DNA of 64,000 nucleotides from Bacteroidetes bacterium RIFCSPLOWO2_12_FULL_37_12 (GCA_001769655.1 MEPC01000019.1:1-64000); one strand, 5' to 3'; numbered from the stretch's first letter, positions 18,801 through 27,901 are shown. Notes: generated by a model from the sequence alone, not told the origin. Program-made: numbers and translations.

Positions 18801-21668
18801 GGTGCATGCGTTCACATCCGTAACAGTTACGACATAAGCGCCTGATGATAATCCAGTAATAGATTTGGAAACTGCTCCCGTATTCCATAAATAAGTGTAA
18901 GGAGGTATTCCACCGGTGACATTTACTGAAGCGAGTCCGTCTGAAGTGCCGCAGGATGATGTATTAAATTGTGTAATCGCTAAAACCAACGCAGGGGGTT
19001 CAGCTATATTGCCTTCTGAAACAACGGTGCATCCTTTTGAATCAGTGATTGTACAGGTGTATAATCCTGCCGAAAGATTATTTATATCTTCATTAATTTG
19101 TCCGCCTGACCATTGATAATTATAAGGAGCGTTGCCCCCGTTCACAGAAAGATCTATCGCTCCTGTAGCATTGCCCGCACAAAAAATATCTATGGTAATA
19201 ATTTGTGTGCTTATGGAATTGGTTCCCTGAATATCTGAAGAACTTGTGGAAGAGCAATTTTTACTATCTGTAACCGTTAACTGATAAGTACCATCTGCAA
19301 GTGCATTTATTTGCTGAGTATTTCCTCCATTAGACCATTGATAACTGTAAGGAGGGTTTCCACCGGAAACTGTTGCCTGAACTGATCCATCGTTTAAGCC
19401 AGGACATGATGGGTTAACAGGTGTTAAAGAAAGAGAAATGGGAAGAGGTTGTGTAATGGTTACTGAGCCGGTAGTGTTGCAGGATTTATTATCAGTTACT
19501 GTGACATCATAAGAACCGGCAACCAGATTTGCGTTAGTTGCTGTAGTGACACCGTTTGACCAGTTGTATGAATAGGGCAACGTGCCACCAATTGCGGTAA
19601 CCGTTGCATTGCCATTCATATCTCCGTTGCATAATACATTTGTAGAAGAAACAGTGAGTGTTATCGAAGACGGATTAGTGACAGTAAATGTCTTTTGATT
19701 TTTACAACCATTGGATTCTGTGACAGTAACTGTATAGTTTCCTGATAAAAGATTTGTTATGGTGGCTGTTAAAGAACCATTATTCCACGAGTAGGAATAA
19801 GGAGTTACGCCACCGGAACCTAAGACGGTAATCTGCCCATCGTTTGCACCGGAGCAAGTTGGGACGGTGACACTTCCGTTTACTGTCACTGCAGTAACCT
19901 CTATGTAATTTGTTTGAATAAGTGTGTCGGAACCATTTGCATTGATTGCAATCAATGTAACGTTGTACATACCGGCTGTAGCGTAAGTTACTACCGGATC
20001 TTTTAATGTGGACGTTGAAGGACTTCCGCCGGGGAACGTCCATTTGTAAGAGGTGGGATTATTGGATGACGTATTTGTAAATGTCACATCATCTCCCGTA
20101 CATATTTTAGTATTTGACGATGTGAAGTCCGCAACCGGCGGTGGAGGGAGATTTCCTTCATAACATTGAACATCATCTACAACCATATATTCCGTGGCAC
20201 TGCTTTGCGTGCCGCCATATCCATGAAATCCAAAATAATAAATTCCGGTGGCTGTGGGCGTAATCTCATAACTTCCGGTAACAGGTCCGGAATTGGCATT
20301 CAGCGGAGAAATAACAGCAATATAGGTTGTCATGGCAGATGGATTTTGTGCGTTGCCAAAATACACGTCTAAGGAAAAGTTGCCTGCCGCAGATTCCTGA
20401 TATATAAAATTAAAATTATATTTTGTCCCGCCGGTTAGATTAATGCAATTAGAAAAGATCCAATCATCAGTTGTTGCTGTATTACTTCCCAGAATTCCCA
20501 GCATAGAATTACCTCCTAAATCACCCCGGAACCATGTTCTGGTGTCACCATCAGTGTCCTCAATGTACCAACCATCCAACGCAGAGACACTTGTAAAGTC
20601 ATTGAATAAAGTGTCACCCGAATCGGTAAGATAATCTTTTACAACTATTTCTGCAGTGTCATTAGATGCGTTTCCATCCCCTGTTAACTTGCTGAAAGCA
20701 GTAATTGTATATTGAGACAGAGTGCTTAAGTTCGCTTTTGTAGAAAAACTGTAACTATTGGGAATGTTAGGTAATACGGTAAAGCCACCAACATTTTCCA
20801 CAACCGGTGTATTTCCATTTATGGAATATGCAACCTCAAAACCGGTAATTGATTGAGTACCGAGATTTGAAATCGTTATGCTTACGGTTTCTGAACTTGA
20901 TAAATTACAACCACTAACAGGAGAATCTACAGACACAACCGTAGCATCTAACGTTGAACTTTCCACCACTTCCACATCATCCACAAACCAATAATAATCA
21001 TAGTCACCTGTCCATGAAAATTTTATATAAACGGTTGATTGATTTCCTGCTGATGCTGAAATATCAAAATCCTGTGACAAGGGATTAAGCGTACCCTCAT
21101 TTTGTCCTAACCCCGTATGCACTTCATGATACAAAGTCCAGTTTGTGCCATCATTACTTACGTAAACTCTTCCTGTACTAGCGGCATATTGTCTAAAATA
21201 TTCATTGAATTTGAGACGCACAAAACTGGAAGCGGAACAATTGATGGAGGGAGTTATGAGTTCTGCTTCTTCCCCACCAATAGATGCGTTGCTTCCGTCA
21301 CTATCAAACATAACGTACCCGTTTCCGGAAGTTGAGTTTGTTGAACCCGGATCTAATTCTCCCGGAGCACTTCCTTTACTGGGTCCGGTGTTCCATTCCC
21401 AAACTTTTCCGGTGCCTTTTATATCAATATTTTGCCACGTTCCAGGAATACTTCCCCCACTAAAATCTTCAGAAAAAAGTGTCGCCTCCACTTTTGAAGA
21501 GGAAACGAAGTCCTTTGATTTTATTAAACGTGAACCTGTTGCATTGTTATAAATTGCAGAGGTTCTGTTCTTAGTTAGTGTCACAGAATTAATTTTTTCC
21601 TGTGCGCTTGTCTCTGAACAGACAAAAAGCAGTAAAAGCAAACGGGTAATAAGTTTGATATTTTTCAT
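15801..21668 (-). CDS. SprB-repeat adhesin with anchor-J-like domains and T9SS type A sorting domain
   Basis: I choose ATG 21666-21668 (MKNIKLITRLLLLLFVCSETSAQ, a signal peptide). The longer in-frame version starting at 21776 would overlap ada. The protein is about 1955 residues. It begins with a choice-of-anchor-J-like sandwich (LFSEDFSGGSIPGTWQN ... YYWFVDDVEV, about 60-240), then a CARDB-like domain (about 245-345), a second similar sandwich (about 350-520, ending EYMVVDDVQCYEG) and a PKD domain (VADFTSSNTKICTGDDVTF, about 525-610). Seventeen SprB repeats follow (about 612-1860). A type A sorting domain (VLVFPNPFSSELMVKF ... PGIYYFEMKG) ends it. It lies head-to-tail with the 3646-residue adhesin and shares its SprB repeat type but not its N-terminal domains. 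Likely a surface adhesin exported by T9SS. Confidence 0.93.
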   Translation of the reverse strand: MKNIKLITRLLLLLFVCSETSAQEKINSVTLTKNRTSAIYNNATGSRLIKSKDFVSSSKVEATLFSEDFSGGSIPGTWQNIDIKGTGKVWEWNTGPSKGSAPGELDPGSTNSTSGNGYVMFDSDGSNASIGGEEAELITPSINCSASSFVRLKFNEYFRQYAASTGRVYVSNDGTNWTLYHEVHTGLGQNEGTLNPLSQDFDISASAGNQSTVYIKFSWTGDYDYYWFVDDVEVVESSTLDATVVSVDSPVSGCNLSSSETVSITISNLGTQSITGFEVAYSINGNTPVVENVGGFTVLPNIPNSYSFSTKANLSTLSQYTITAFSKLTGDGNASNDTAEIVVKDYLTDSGDTLFNDFTSVSALDGWYIEDTDGDTRTWFRGDLGGNSMLGILGSNTATTDDWIFSNCINLTGGTKYNFNFIYQESAAGNFSLDVYFGNAQNPSAMTTYIAVISPLNANSGPVTGSYEITPTATGIYYFGFHGYGGTQSSATEYMVVDDVQCYEGNLPPPPVADFTSSNTKICTGDDVTFTNTSSNNPTSYKWTFPGGSPSTSTLKDPVVTYATAGMYNVTLIAINANGSDTLIQTNYIEVTAVTVNGSVTVPTCSGANDGQITVLGSGGVTPYSYSWNNGSLTATITNLLSGNYTVTVTESNGCKNQKTFTVTNPSSITLTVSSTNVLCNGDMNGNATVTAIGGTLPYSYNWSNGVTTATNANLVAGSYDVTVTDNKSCNTTGSVTITQPLPISLSLTPVNPSCPGLNDGSVQATVSGGNPPYSYQWSNGGNTQQINALADGTYQLTVTDSKNCSSTSSSDIQGTNSISTQIITIDIFCAGNATGAIDLSVNGGNAPYNYQWSGGQINEDINNLSAGLYTCTITDSKGCTVVSEGNIAEPPALVLAITQFNTSSCGTSDGLASVNVTGGIPPYTYLWNTGAVSKSITGLSSGAYVVTVTDVNACTKTANASISDPGAQTVTLSTINVSCFGSTDGAISTTTTGGTPPYSYSWSTGLLTQNLTGITGGNYLLTVTDAGGCKVVKSVDVVSPAQIVITLEKTETKCAGENKGEIVAIITGGTASYSFLWSNGANAVKIINLTPGTYSVTVNDANGCNQSNSTILTEPDLLTVNLNSSDITCSGTNSGTITAEVIGGNMPYSYLWSNSSSSVTIGTLSSGNYTVTVTDSKGCTNTKTAVITEPAKVMATVNTVNIACFGTNSGTANLTVTGGVTPYSYSWSNGVTDDFINNLSAGNYQCTVTDFNGCSETATATITEPISLVLNAVGTNPSSCGVSDGSATATISGGNPAYQIAWSNGANTLTISSLSAGAYMVTVTDANSCSKVATVSISDPGSPTVALSVTNVSCPGLSDGGINATVSGGTPPFTFLWTGGSTVQNLGNISTGGNYNLVVTDSKGCKASVNANVSAPATFVFDFTTVSLACNGDNSGSISTIITGGNAPYGYKWSNGNTGTSQTNISGGVYALTITDSKGCKGMDSALVSEPTTLALSFSSSNVLCNGGSTGSATAVLSGGTSPYSYNWNTGITLNTLSDLVAGTYQMTVTDANACTASSSITITEPAILTLSNSSANVLCNGSATGSATATITGGSVPYSYNWSNGITTSVNNNLVSGSYDVTVTDANACTVTSSITVTEPEKLLVTLTPANPTACGVSDGTVTSLVSGGVSPYTYSWNTGAITNSLSGLTTGIFSMTVTDVNGCEKTESTALSDPGAATVSITTTSTNCSYSSDGKASAIATGGVLPYTYSWSNGTTASSITGVSAGSYFLTVTDAKGCKTAKIAEVDSPEPMVISFVVDSVKQSGDGAINVTVTGGTAPYTYSWSNGAVTEDISGLNSGNYTLTVKDSKNCSESDTINVPKILSINFSDTSPSVLVFPNPFSSELMVKFSEGYSGSFTDLKIYNSQGLQVQNIHITNFTERIDCRKLLPGIYYFEMKGKGNKTVRWKAIKVE

Positions 21669-21688
21669 GTTTTTATTAATTTGAAGGT

Positions 21689-21696
21689 GCAAGGTA
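21689..21696 (-). promoter_or_regulatory. Possible -7 box for the 21668 adhesin gene
   Basis: The minus strand reads TACCTTGC, a near match to TAnnTTTG, 20 bases before the chosen ATG and just after the ada stop. It supports the downstream start and a separate transcript. No -33 element is evident. Confidence 0.3.
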
Positions 21697-21714
21697 GGAA
21701 AAAAAATGGAATTT

Positions 21715-22755
21715 TTATTGTTTGTTTTGCTGTTCATGTTCAAGCAACCATTTTTTTCTCCATACACCGCCACCATATCCTGTCAAATTCCCATTGGAAC
21801 CAATTACCCTGTGACAGGGAATAATTATCGCAATCCGGTTTATCCCATTGGCGCCGGCAACTGCACGAACCGCTTTAGGTTTTTTAATTGCCAAAGCTTG
21901 CTGCTGATAAGAACGGGTTGAACCGTAAGGAATTTTTTTCAATTCATTCCAAGCCATTTTTTGAAATTCTGTCCCCGGTGTAAATAAAGGAAGTTCAAAT
22001 TCTTTTCGTTTGCCCTCAAAATATTCATTGAGTTGCAATCGCAATATTCCGAAGTGTTTGTTTTCTCCTTGAATGATGTTGGCATTTAAAAGTTTAGACA
22101 GGGCTTTAAATTCTGTTTCTAGCATTCTCCTGTCACTGTATTCCAAAAGACATACACCTTGCTCTACTGCGCAAGCAATCATGGGTCCTATGGGTGTCTC
22201 CAGCCGGGTTAAGTTTATTACAGCTTTGCTTTTACTGTTGGGGGGCGAAACTCCTATAAGAGATTTGAAAGAGTCGTTAAATCCACTTAACGATGCGTAT
22301 CCTGTATCAAAAGCAACGGAAGTTGCAGATTCCCCGTTTTGTATTTTTCCAAATGCTGTGTTAATGCGTAGCATTCGTTGATAAGATTGAAATGTAATTC
22401 CATGATTTTTTTTGAACCACCGGCGGATATTAGCCGGTTCAATCCCTTGGCAACGCAAATCATAATCTTTGAATTTTTTCGCAGGGTTATCGTTAAGTTC
22501 ATTCAATATTTTTTTAATGTAGTCAGGTGTTTCTCCCAATTTTTCCAGGGGAAAACATACCTTGCATGGTCTATACCCGTGAGTGATTGCTTCGGTTGAT
22601 GTTTTGAAAAATTCCACATTTTCTTTTTTGGGTTTTCTTGCTGTGCAGGTTGGACGGCAAAAAATACCTGTTGTTTTAACAGCAACTACAAACAGACCTT
22701 CATAAGAAGAATCTTTATTGATATGCGCTTTATACATTAGATTTTCTGACAACAT
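21715..22755 (-). CDS. ada: Bifunctional Ada: alkylation-response regulator and O6-methylguanine-DNA methyltransferase
   Basis: A 346-residue protein repairs alkylated DNA and activates its own regulon. The N-terminal Ada zinc domain has all four ligands, C33 and C37 (TGIFCRPTC) and C64 and C67 (PCKVC); one of them is normally methylated by phosphotriesters. An AraC-type helix-turn-helix follows (IRRWFKKNHGITFQSYQRM, SVAFDTGYASLSGFNDSFK). The C-terminal methyltransferase domain has the active-site PCHRVIG with Cys near residue 314, and the preceding block IPYGSTRSYQQ. Length and order match E. coli Ada. It stands alone, 46 bases upstream of the adhesin start, with no alkB or alkA neighbour. 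Expected to be cytoplasmic and self-inducing. Confidence 0.95.
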   Translation of the reverse strand: MLSENLMYKAHINKDSSYEGLFVVAVKTTGIFCRPTCTARKPKKENVEFFKTSTEAITHGYRPCKVCFPLEKLGETPDYIKKILNELNDNPAKKFKDYDLRCQGIEPANIRRWFKKNHGITFQSYQRMLRINTAFGKIQNGESATSVAFDTGYASLSGFNDSFKSLIGVSPPNSKSKAVINLTRLETPIGPMIACAVEQGVCLLEYSDRRMLETEFKALSKLLNANIIQGENKHFGILRLQLNEYFEGKRKEFELPLFTPGTEFQKMAWNELKKIPYGSTRSYQQQALAIKKPKAVRAVAGANGINRIAIIIPCHRVIGSNGNLTGYGGGVWRKKWLLEHEQQNKQ

Positions 22756-23201
22756 TGGTTTTTGTATTTAGGATGCAAATCTAAATGGATTGTAAGAAAC
22801 TAACAACCGAAAAATGGACAAGTAATTTTGGGGTTGTTTGAAGGTTGTCCCGCTGTGGTGGTATAAATATTCCGAGCGTGTCATTTGAAGATACAGTTAA
22901 CCAGCTTTAAATAAGGAACCTTTTTAATTACCATATTCCAAATACTTATGGATATTTTTTCCCGTTTCAGAATAAAATCAAAGGAGATAATGAAAAAAAT
23001 TAATTAAATCTTTTTTTGTGTGAGAGATTAAAAAAATTATCCGATATTTTTCCTAAAAGGGTAGAATAAGTTGGATTAAAACTCCATAGTAAAAAAATTT
23101 GGTCTGACTACCTACAGTCAACCTGCTCCGTAGCGAAGCGGTTTGGGGTTCAATACAGGTTTAAATCGTACTTTTACGAAAAGCGAAGCTGCGTTTAATT
23201 C
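22756..23201. other. 446-bp intergenic region without a gene
   Basis: No reading frame of protein character, tRNA or clear hairpin was found on either strand. It is A/T-rich and would hold the ada promoter at its left end. Confidence 0.6.
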
Positions 23202-23846
23202 TTAAATGTTAGTGGTAGTTTGTTTGGACTTTATATCTGTCTGATATTTTATTTCAATAAAGTTTTTGTAATTGTCAACATAAAACTGATAAACATCGTC
23301 TATACCTGTCAAAAATGTGTCTTTAGTTAACGCTCCGAAAAGATAATTATTTTCACAAAGTTCATTTCGGTTGGATTCCTTGTCCTTTTGATACTGATTT
23401 TTATTTTCATCTCTATTTTTTTGTTTAATTTTTATTTTGTCAAACACGAGGGAAATGGTAAAGTCAAGTTCTGCGAGTGTTTGTTTTTTGAGCAAAGTAA
23501 TTTTAAAATTTTCTGGTACTGTGTCTATGTAACGAAGGGAATAACAAGCGTCCAGACGATGAATAAATTCTTTGTTAAGTTTTTTATAAAGTGATATGTC
23601 AAAATTTTTTATTGAAGGAAGAAAATTTTTAATACTATGAGTATGTTTAATCGTGTCTCCCTTAAACATCAAAATAGCTTTAAAATATTTTTCAATAGAT
23701 GTATTTGCTAAAATAGCTCCTTGAAGAATTAAATTATGATTAAGAAGAGCCCTTGAAGCAAGATAATCGTCATAAGCATTTTTCAAAAACCCCAATAATT
23801 TCAGTCCGTCTTGATGAGTAATACTTTTTGTCCTGATTGATGTCAT
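23202..23846 (-). CDS. HEPN-domain-like protein
   Basis: A 214-residue cytoplasmic protein starts at ATG 23844-23846, with no signal peptide. Residues about 20-75 (NAYDDYLASRALLNHNLILQ, GAILANTSIEKYFKAILMFK, KHTHSIKNFL) resemble HEPN four-helix domains, in which a helix carrying an Ala/Ser-x-EKxLKA-like motif packs before a TH-x-I/L segment. The catalytic RNase motif Rx4-6H of toxin HEPNs is not clearly present, so it may be a non-catalytic or substrate-binding HEPN. Residues about 140-165 are Lys/Asn/Glu-rich. No MNT nucleotidyltransferase partner lies beside it, so a HEPN-MNT toxin pair is not supported. Confidence 0.6.
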   Translation of the reverse strand: MTSIRTKSITHQDGLKLLGFLKNAYDDYLASRALLNHNLILQGAILANTSIEKYFKAILMFKGDTIKHTHSIKNFLPSIKNFDISLYKKLNKEFIHRLDACYSLRYIDTVPENFKITLLKKQTLAELDFTISLVFDKIKIKQKNRDENKNQYQKDKESNRNELCENNYLFGALTKDTFLTGIDDVYQFYVDNYKNFIEIKYQTDIKSKQTTTNI

Positions 23847-23948
23847 TTTATAAATTTTCTATAACTCTTTCCATATTTTCCACCAAATATATTCAAAAAG
23901 GTGCGAAAATCTCTATTTTACAAAAATAAATTACTTTAAGACAACAAG

Positions 23949-24602
23949 TTACCGGCAGTGAATTTCTTTTGTTTTACTGTCGAATTTTATTTGCAATATT
24001 TTCTGTTGAATTATTGATTTTTCATTCTTTATTGCAGGTGTCCATTTTGGAATTAAACCGGCAACCCTGATTACTTCTTTGTCATAGGGAGGAATTAGTC
24101 CCTTTATAATTTTTATTCCGGTAACTACTCCGGTAGTATCAATCACAAAACTTAAAAAAATTACCCCTGTATTGTTTTCTGAATAATTAGCTTTTTTTAA
24201 ATCCAGGTTGCAATATATAAATTTCATCAACTCTTTTTCTCCACCCGAAAATACTGCTTGCTTGTCACAACCACCACAGATATCAACAAGTTCAGCTTTT
24301 TTGGTTATTTTTTCAAAAATGTCTTGCCCAAATTTTTCCTTTATTTTAGTGTGCATAAATTTGGAATAGCAGTCCAGTTTCTCGTCAAACAGGCACCCCG
24401 AATAAATAGCGTCAATCCCATATTCTTCTTTTAAAATTTGTCCAAATGTCGTTGAACTTTGTAAGCCGGAAATATAGATTTTGTAGATTCCTTTCTGGAA
24501 GTCAGCGTTTGCATTGTCCATCCCGTCAATACATTCTTTGGTTTGCGCGTTAACCCTAATGCTGAAAAAGATTAATATTAATATGAAAAAGTGTTTTCTC
24601 AA
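23949..24602 (-). CDS. Secreted protein with TonB C-terminal domain
   Basis: A 217-residue protein with signal peptide (FFILILIFFSIRVNAQ). Its C-terminal 80 residues match a TonB C-terminal domain (FVIDTTGVVTGIKIIKG, DKEVIRVAGLIPKWTPA). The N-terminal 120 residues are unrecognised and carry seven cysteines, including CGGCD. It lacks the membrane anchor and Pro-rich spacer of an energy-transducing TonB, so it is probably a periplasmic stand-alone domain, common in Bacteroidota, rather than a true energy transducer. The only start available in frame is TTG at 24600-24602, because the nearby ATG is out of frame and meets TGA within eight codons. Confidence 0.75.
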   Translation of the reverse strand: MRKHFFILILIFFSIRVNAQTKECIDGMDNANADFQKGIYKIYISGLQSSTTFGQILKEEYGIDAIYSGCLFDEKLDCYSKFMHTKIKEKFGQDIFEKITKKAELVDICGGCDKQAVFSGGEKELMKFIYCNLDLKKANYSENNTGVIFLSFVIDTTGVVTGIKIIKGLIPPYDKEVIRVAGLIPKWTPAIKNEKSIIQQKILQIKFDSKTKEIHCR

Positions 24603-24671
24603 AATGTGTAAATTAATTTCATTATAGTTAAGCTTTACCCTTTCTATTATAATATTCGGGATTGTTTCATT

Positions 24672-25730
24672 CTAATTATTTTTATTATTTTTAATTTCAT
24701 TTAAATAACTAATGAATTGCGTTAAGCTTTTTTTCATTTGTAGATTAATTATCAAAGCTTCTTTATCCTTAATAGCATAACCATCATTTATCATTTCGTC
24801 AATAATATAACTTCCTTTACGGTCTTTATCAAAATATTTGGGTCTGAAAAACTCTTTGTCTAATAAATTTTCGTTATTAAGTAAATCTAAAATGAAAAAT
24901 AATAAACCACTATCTTGATTTTTAAATCTTGAAAATATAGCGTCATCCATTCGGCTGTACTCATATGTCTTTAGATTCTTAAAGTTCATGACAATTTTAA
25001 TTCTTTTACGTTTTTCTACATAATCGGAAATTTTAGATATTACGATTGAAATTCCTATTAAAATTAGTATGATTACAAATGAGTATAATATATCTCTTGC
25101 TATTTGTGCAAAAGAAATTATAACAAAGGGTTCTAACCAAAACGATATTTGATCTTTTGTCTGTTTAACATGAGAAATCAAAGGAATGTTATTTTGACCA
25201 GCGATTTTACCAAATGAATTTAGAGTAGGGTTTATGCGGGAAGGATGAAGAACTAATATTTTAATTGTAAAATATTGATTTGCATCTAAAATAACATCAT
25301 TGAAAGTTAATCGACCAGAGCTATCAAATTTTATTTGCAAATTATTTTTTAAATAATTATTACTTGTGTTTATAAGTTCTGGTTGTTCAATAATCCTTCC
25401 GTTGGTTATACTTAACCCCAAAGGATCATTGTTATCGTAATAATTTTTAAGTATACTTTCACTTCCGCTATTTCTTATGCATAGATTTATGATTCTCAAA
25501 TTTTCATTTTTGTTTTTCAAACTTGTTCCATCATAACTTATATCAAGCTTTGTAATATTAGCGTTAATGTCTAGAACATTTGTATCAGTTAAAATTTCAT
25601 ACTCAACAAATACTTTTTTATCTTGAAAAAAGAAAACATAAATTCCAATTACAGCACTAAATAGTCCTATGAAAGATACAATTATTTGGAGTAATTGTTT
25701 AGTTGTAAGTTCCTTATTAATATTGTACAT
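24672..25730 (-). CDS. Unknown membrane protein, two transmembrane segments
   Basis: 352 residues, ATG 25728-25730. One membrane helix lies at about 13-35 (LLQIIVSFIGLFSAVIGIYV) and a second at about 212-235 (ILYSFVIILILIGISIVIS). The roughly 175 residues between look like a beta-rich extracytoplasmic domain (NLRIINLCIRNSGSESI resembles a hydrophobic-core beta sandwich). The cytoplasmic tail of about 115 residues may be a winged-helix-like or regulatory domain (DEMINDGYAIKDKEALIINL). No family recognised. It is oriented like its neighbour at 25928-26701, about 200 bases away, also a membrane protein. A sensor or defence role is only a guess. Confidence 0.7.
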   Translation of the reverse strand: MYNINKELTTKQLLQIIVSFIGLFSAVIGIYVFFFQDKKVFVEYEILTDTNVLDINANITKLDISYDGTSLKNKNENLRIINLCIRNSGSESILKNYYDNNDPLGLSITNGRIIEQPELINTSNNYLKNNLQIKFDSSGRLTFNDVILDANQYFTIKILVLHPSRINPTLNSFGKIAGQNNIPLISHVKQTKDQISFWLEPFVIISFAQIARDILYSFVIILILIGISIVISKISDYVEKRKRIKIVMNFKNLKTYEYSRMDDAIFSRFKNQDSGLLFFILDLLNNENLLDKEFFRPKYFDKDRKGSYIIDEMINDGYAIKDKEALIINLQMKKSLTQFISYLNEIKNNKNN

Positions 25731-25927
25731 ATGTATATTGTTGTAATGTTGTAAAAATATTTGCTGTTAACGAAGAAAGGATCAAAAAATTATAAAAATA
25801 AAGAATTAAATATACTCATATATAATCAAGATACGCTGTTTGTTAGAAGCGCTAGTAATCGATTACAGAATAAAGCCCTTTTTCTTGACTTATTAAAAAA
25901 TATTGCAATTATGTGCATCTGTTTCCC

Positions 25928-26701
25928 TTACTCTATCAATTTTTCAATATTCTCTATCATTGAATTTTTTTCAATAAATAAAAACCATGCGTCAAGCTTA
26001 TTAATTATTCCGTTATTGTTTTCATAAAAAATTAGTCCTCCAGAGGCATCTGGTTGATTAGTCTTTTCATTTGAAATCCCATGAAATGTAATTCTTAAAA
26101 ATGCCTTGTCTATAATCGTAAATGACATATATATTTGATATCGTGTCTTTGTAATCCTCAGAGGGGTTAACTTACCATTGAAATCTTTGCTTATTTCAAA
26201 TAATTTTTTCAAATGAATTGTTAAGTTATCTGATATGCCCGATTTAGTGATTTGATCTAAATGGTAAATAGTTGAATGTTTAAAATTTATGTTATTCCGT
26301 TCATCATATATTTTTTTTTCCAGCGCTTCATAATATGAGGTGGGAGTATTTGTGCCAAGTATTGGGTTTGATGAAGTAAAATAATCATTAAAAGTCAATA
26401 TTTCATATTTAGCCAGCTTTACTAATTCTGTTGCGGAAGTATAATAATCATCTTTATTGTCGTAGTAAATGCAATTTTTTCCTTGAATTGTATTGTTAAT
26501 TACAGTAAGTGATTCAGCTATATTAGAAGACTCCTTGTTATTCAAATAAAAATTATATAGAAAAATAATAATTGTGACAACGCCAAAAATTATTAATAGT
26601 GTGTCACGGAGATTGTCCAAGTTCGCAAACCATCCAATTAATACTCCTAAAATAGTCGTTAGGATAGCAATGATTAATTCAGCTGTTATTTTCTTTTTCA
26701 T
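25928..26701 (-). CDS. Unknown membrane protein with C-terminal cytoplasmic domain
   Basis: 257 residues, ATG 26699-26701. Two close membrane helices at the N-terminus (about 7-27, LIIAILTTILGVLIGWFA, and 33-52, LLIIFGVVTIIIFLYNFYL) leave a roughly 200-residue soluble domain. The segment YYTSATELVKLAKYEILTFN and the later YQIYMSFTIIDKAFLRITFH resemble the architecture of PLD-like or sensor domains anchored by two helices, but no HKD motif is visible. Function unknown. Same strand as the flanking unknown membrane gene and the restriction endonuclease gene. Confidence 0.7.
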   Translation of the reverse strand: MKKKITAELIIAILTTILGVLIGWFANLDNLRDTLLIIFGVVTIIIFLYNFYLNNKESSNIAESLTVINNTIQGKNCIYYDNKDDYYTSATELVKLAKYEILTFNDYFTSSNPILGTNTPTSYYEALEKKIYDERNNINFKHSTIYHLDQITKSGISDNLTIHLKKLFEISKDFNGKLTPLRITKTRYQIYMSFTIIDKAFLRITFHGISNEKTNQPDASGGLIFYENNNGIINKLDAWFLFIEKNSMIENIEKLIE

Positions 26702-26782
26702 GATTCATAAAGGGATTGTTTTATTTGTTTTTGAGTGTTAGTTAATTTGGATATTGTAGCTTTAGGGATTCTGACAATCTTT

Positions 26783-27901
26783 TCAATCTTCCTCATCAGT
26801 TTCTTCGTAGTTGAACTCCACTTTGCTTTGTGTTACAATCTCATCAAGAATTTTGGTGCGATAACCTTGTTTGACTGCATCATTAAACCTGTCATGAAGA
26901 GTTGGAATGTTTATCACTTCCTCGATGCAGTTCATATATTTGTCAACGATGGCTTTGATTGAATACGTTTTGCTGGCGTTAACTCTGATTTTATTCAGAA
27001 GGTCTTTTGTCGGTTCGTCTGATTTGATTACAAATGTTATTGGATATTTCTGAATCTTATCAATGTCAAGAAAATATTTTTTGAAATCCAAAGTTTCTGT
27101 TACTTGAAAAAATCTGCCAAGTGGTTTCATAACAAAATCAATTCCTCCGTCATTTGCATTTGTTCTGCCTGTCTTGTAAAGTTTCAGATTCTCTTTGTTG
27201 AGTTTATCCATTTCAAATCCCCAAATAATTTGCTGGTCGTGATAATAAAATTTGAGAATGGAATAACTCACGATTTCAAAAAGTCGTGCATCAACATTTG
27301 GTGCAAGTAAACCAATTACATACTCCTCAATTTTCTTGGGAGTTGTTTTACCAATCTTCTGAAGTTTTTCGCAAGATTTTACGAAACGCTGAAAAGCATC
27401 CTGCTTTGTTTTTGCATACTCATCAATGATTTCAATGATAACTTTTGCGATATTAAAGTTTGCTTTACCAACTTTAATTTTCAAAAGATTTTCATTTATC
27501 CAATAGCGATTGGTTTCCATGTTCCGAAGAATAGGAATGAATTCTGAACTTGGAAAATATTTTTGAAACTCAGAATTCATTCTGTTATTCAACGCATGGT
27601 TTTGTAATTTACTTCCAAAAGGTAATTCCCTTTGTCTTGCGAAAAGTTTGTTGAATAAAGCTCCTTTATACTTTGAGTAATCTCCTTTCTTGTCAAAGCT
27701 GTTAGCGATGTAATCTTCAATAATTACATAGATGGCGTAAAGGTTGGCGAAACTGGAACGGGCTTTTGATCCCTTATTTGCAGAACGGGTTTTCTCATTG
27801 ATATATTGAATGAGTTGGCTCTTTTCAAAAATATCATCAGCGCCTTTTCCAAAGTGTTTTCCTAAAACAGATTTAATGTTTGTTGTGAATATATTTTCCA
27901 T
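26783..27901 (-). CDS. Type II restriction endonuclease, partner of the 27873-28760 methylase
   Basis: ATG 27899-27901 (MENIFTTNIKS) gives 372 residues; an in-frame start four codons upstream is possible. It overlaps the end of the methylase gene by about 29 bases, the tight coupling usual for restriction-modification pairs. The region NDGGIDFVMKPLGRFFQVTE (about residues 250-270) looks like a PD-(D/E)xK nuclease core: Asp in GGID, then a beta strand ending Q-V-T in place of E-x-K. By coupling to a YhdJ-like methylase it is expected to cut ATGCAT (inference; the target of this pair is untested). Cytoplasmic. Confidence 0.75.
   Translation of the reverse strand: MENIFTTNIKSVLGKHFGKGADDIFEKSQLIQYINEKTRSANKGSKARSSFANLYAIYVIIEDYIANSFDKKGDYSKYKGALFNKLFARQRELPFGSKLQNHALNNRMNSEFQKYFPSSEFIPILRNMETNRYWINENLLKIKVGKANFNIAKVIIEIIDEYAKTKQDAFQRFVKSCEKLQKIGKTTPKKIEEYVIGLLAPNVDARLFEIVSYSILKFYYHDQQIIWGFEMDKLNKENLKLYKTGRTNANDGGIDFVMKPLGRFFQVTETLDFKKYFLDIDKIQKYPITFVIKSDEPTKDLLNKIRVNASKTYSIKAIVDKYMNCIEEVINIPTLHDRFNDAVKQGYRTKILDEIVTQSKVEFNYEETDEED

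Noticed and set aside
4514-21668. Dozens of 60-120-codon frames on both strands within the giant adhesins
   Set aside because: They recur with the SprB repeat period as frame shadows and show no independent start, RBS or family.
21669-21776. 36-codon extension of the 15801-21668 adhesin
   Set aside because: It overlaps ada, precedes a normal signal peptide and would mask it.
23100-23170. tRNA-like stretch with GGTTCAATAC
   Set aside because: No cloverleaf could be closed; the acceptor and anticodon arms are absent.
23202-23846. HEPN-MNT toxin-antitoxin pair
   Set aside because: No nucleotidyltransferase gene flanks the HEPN-like gene and the Rx4-6H motif is not clear.
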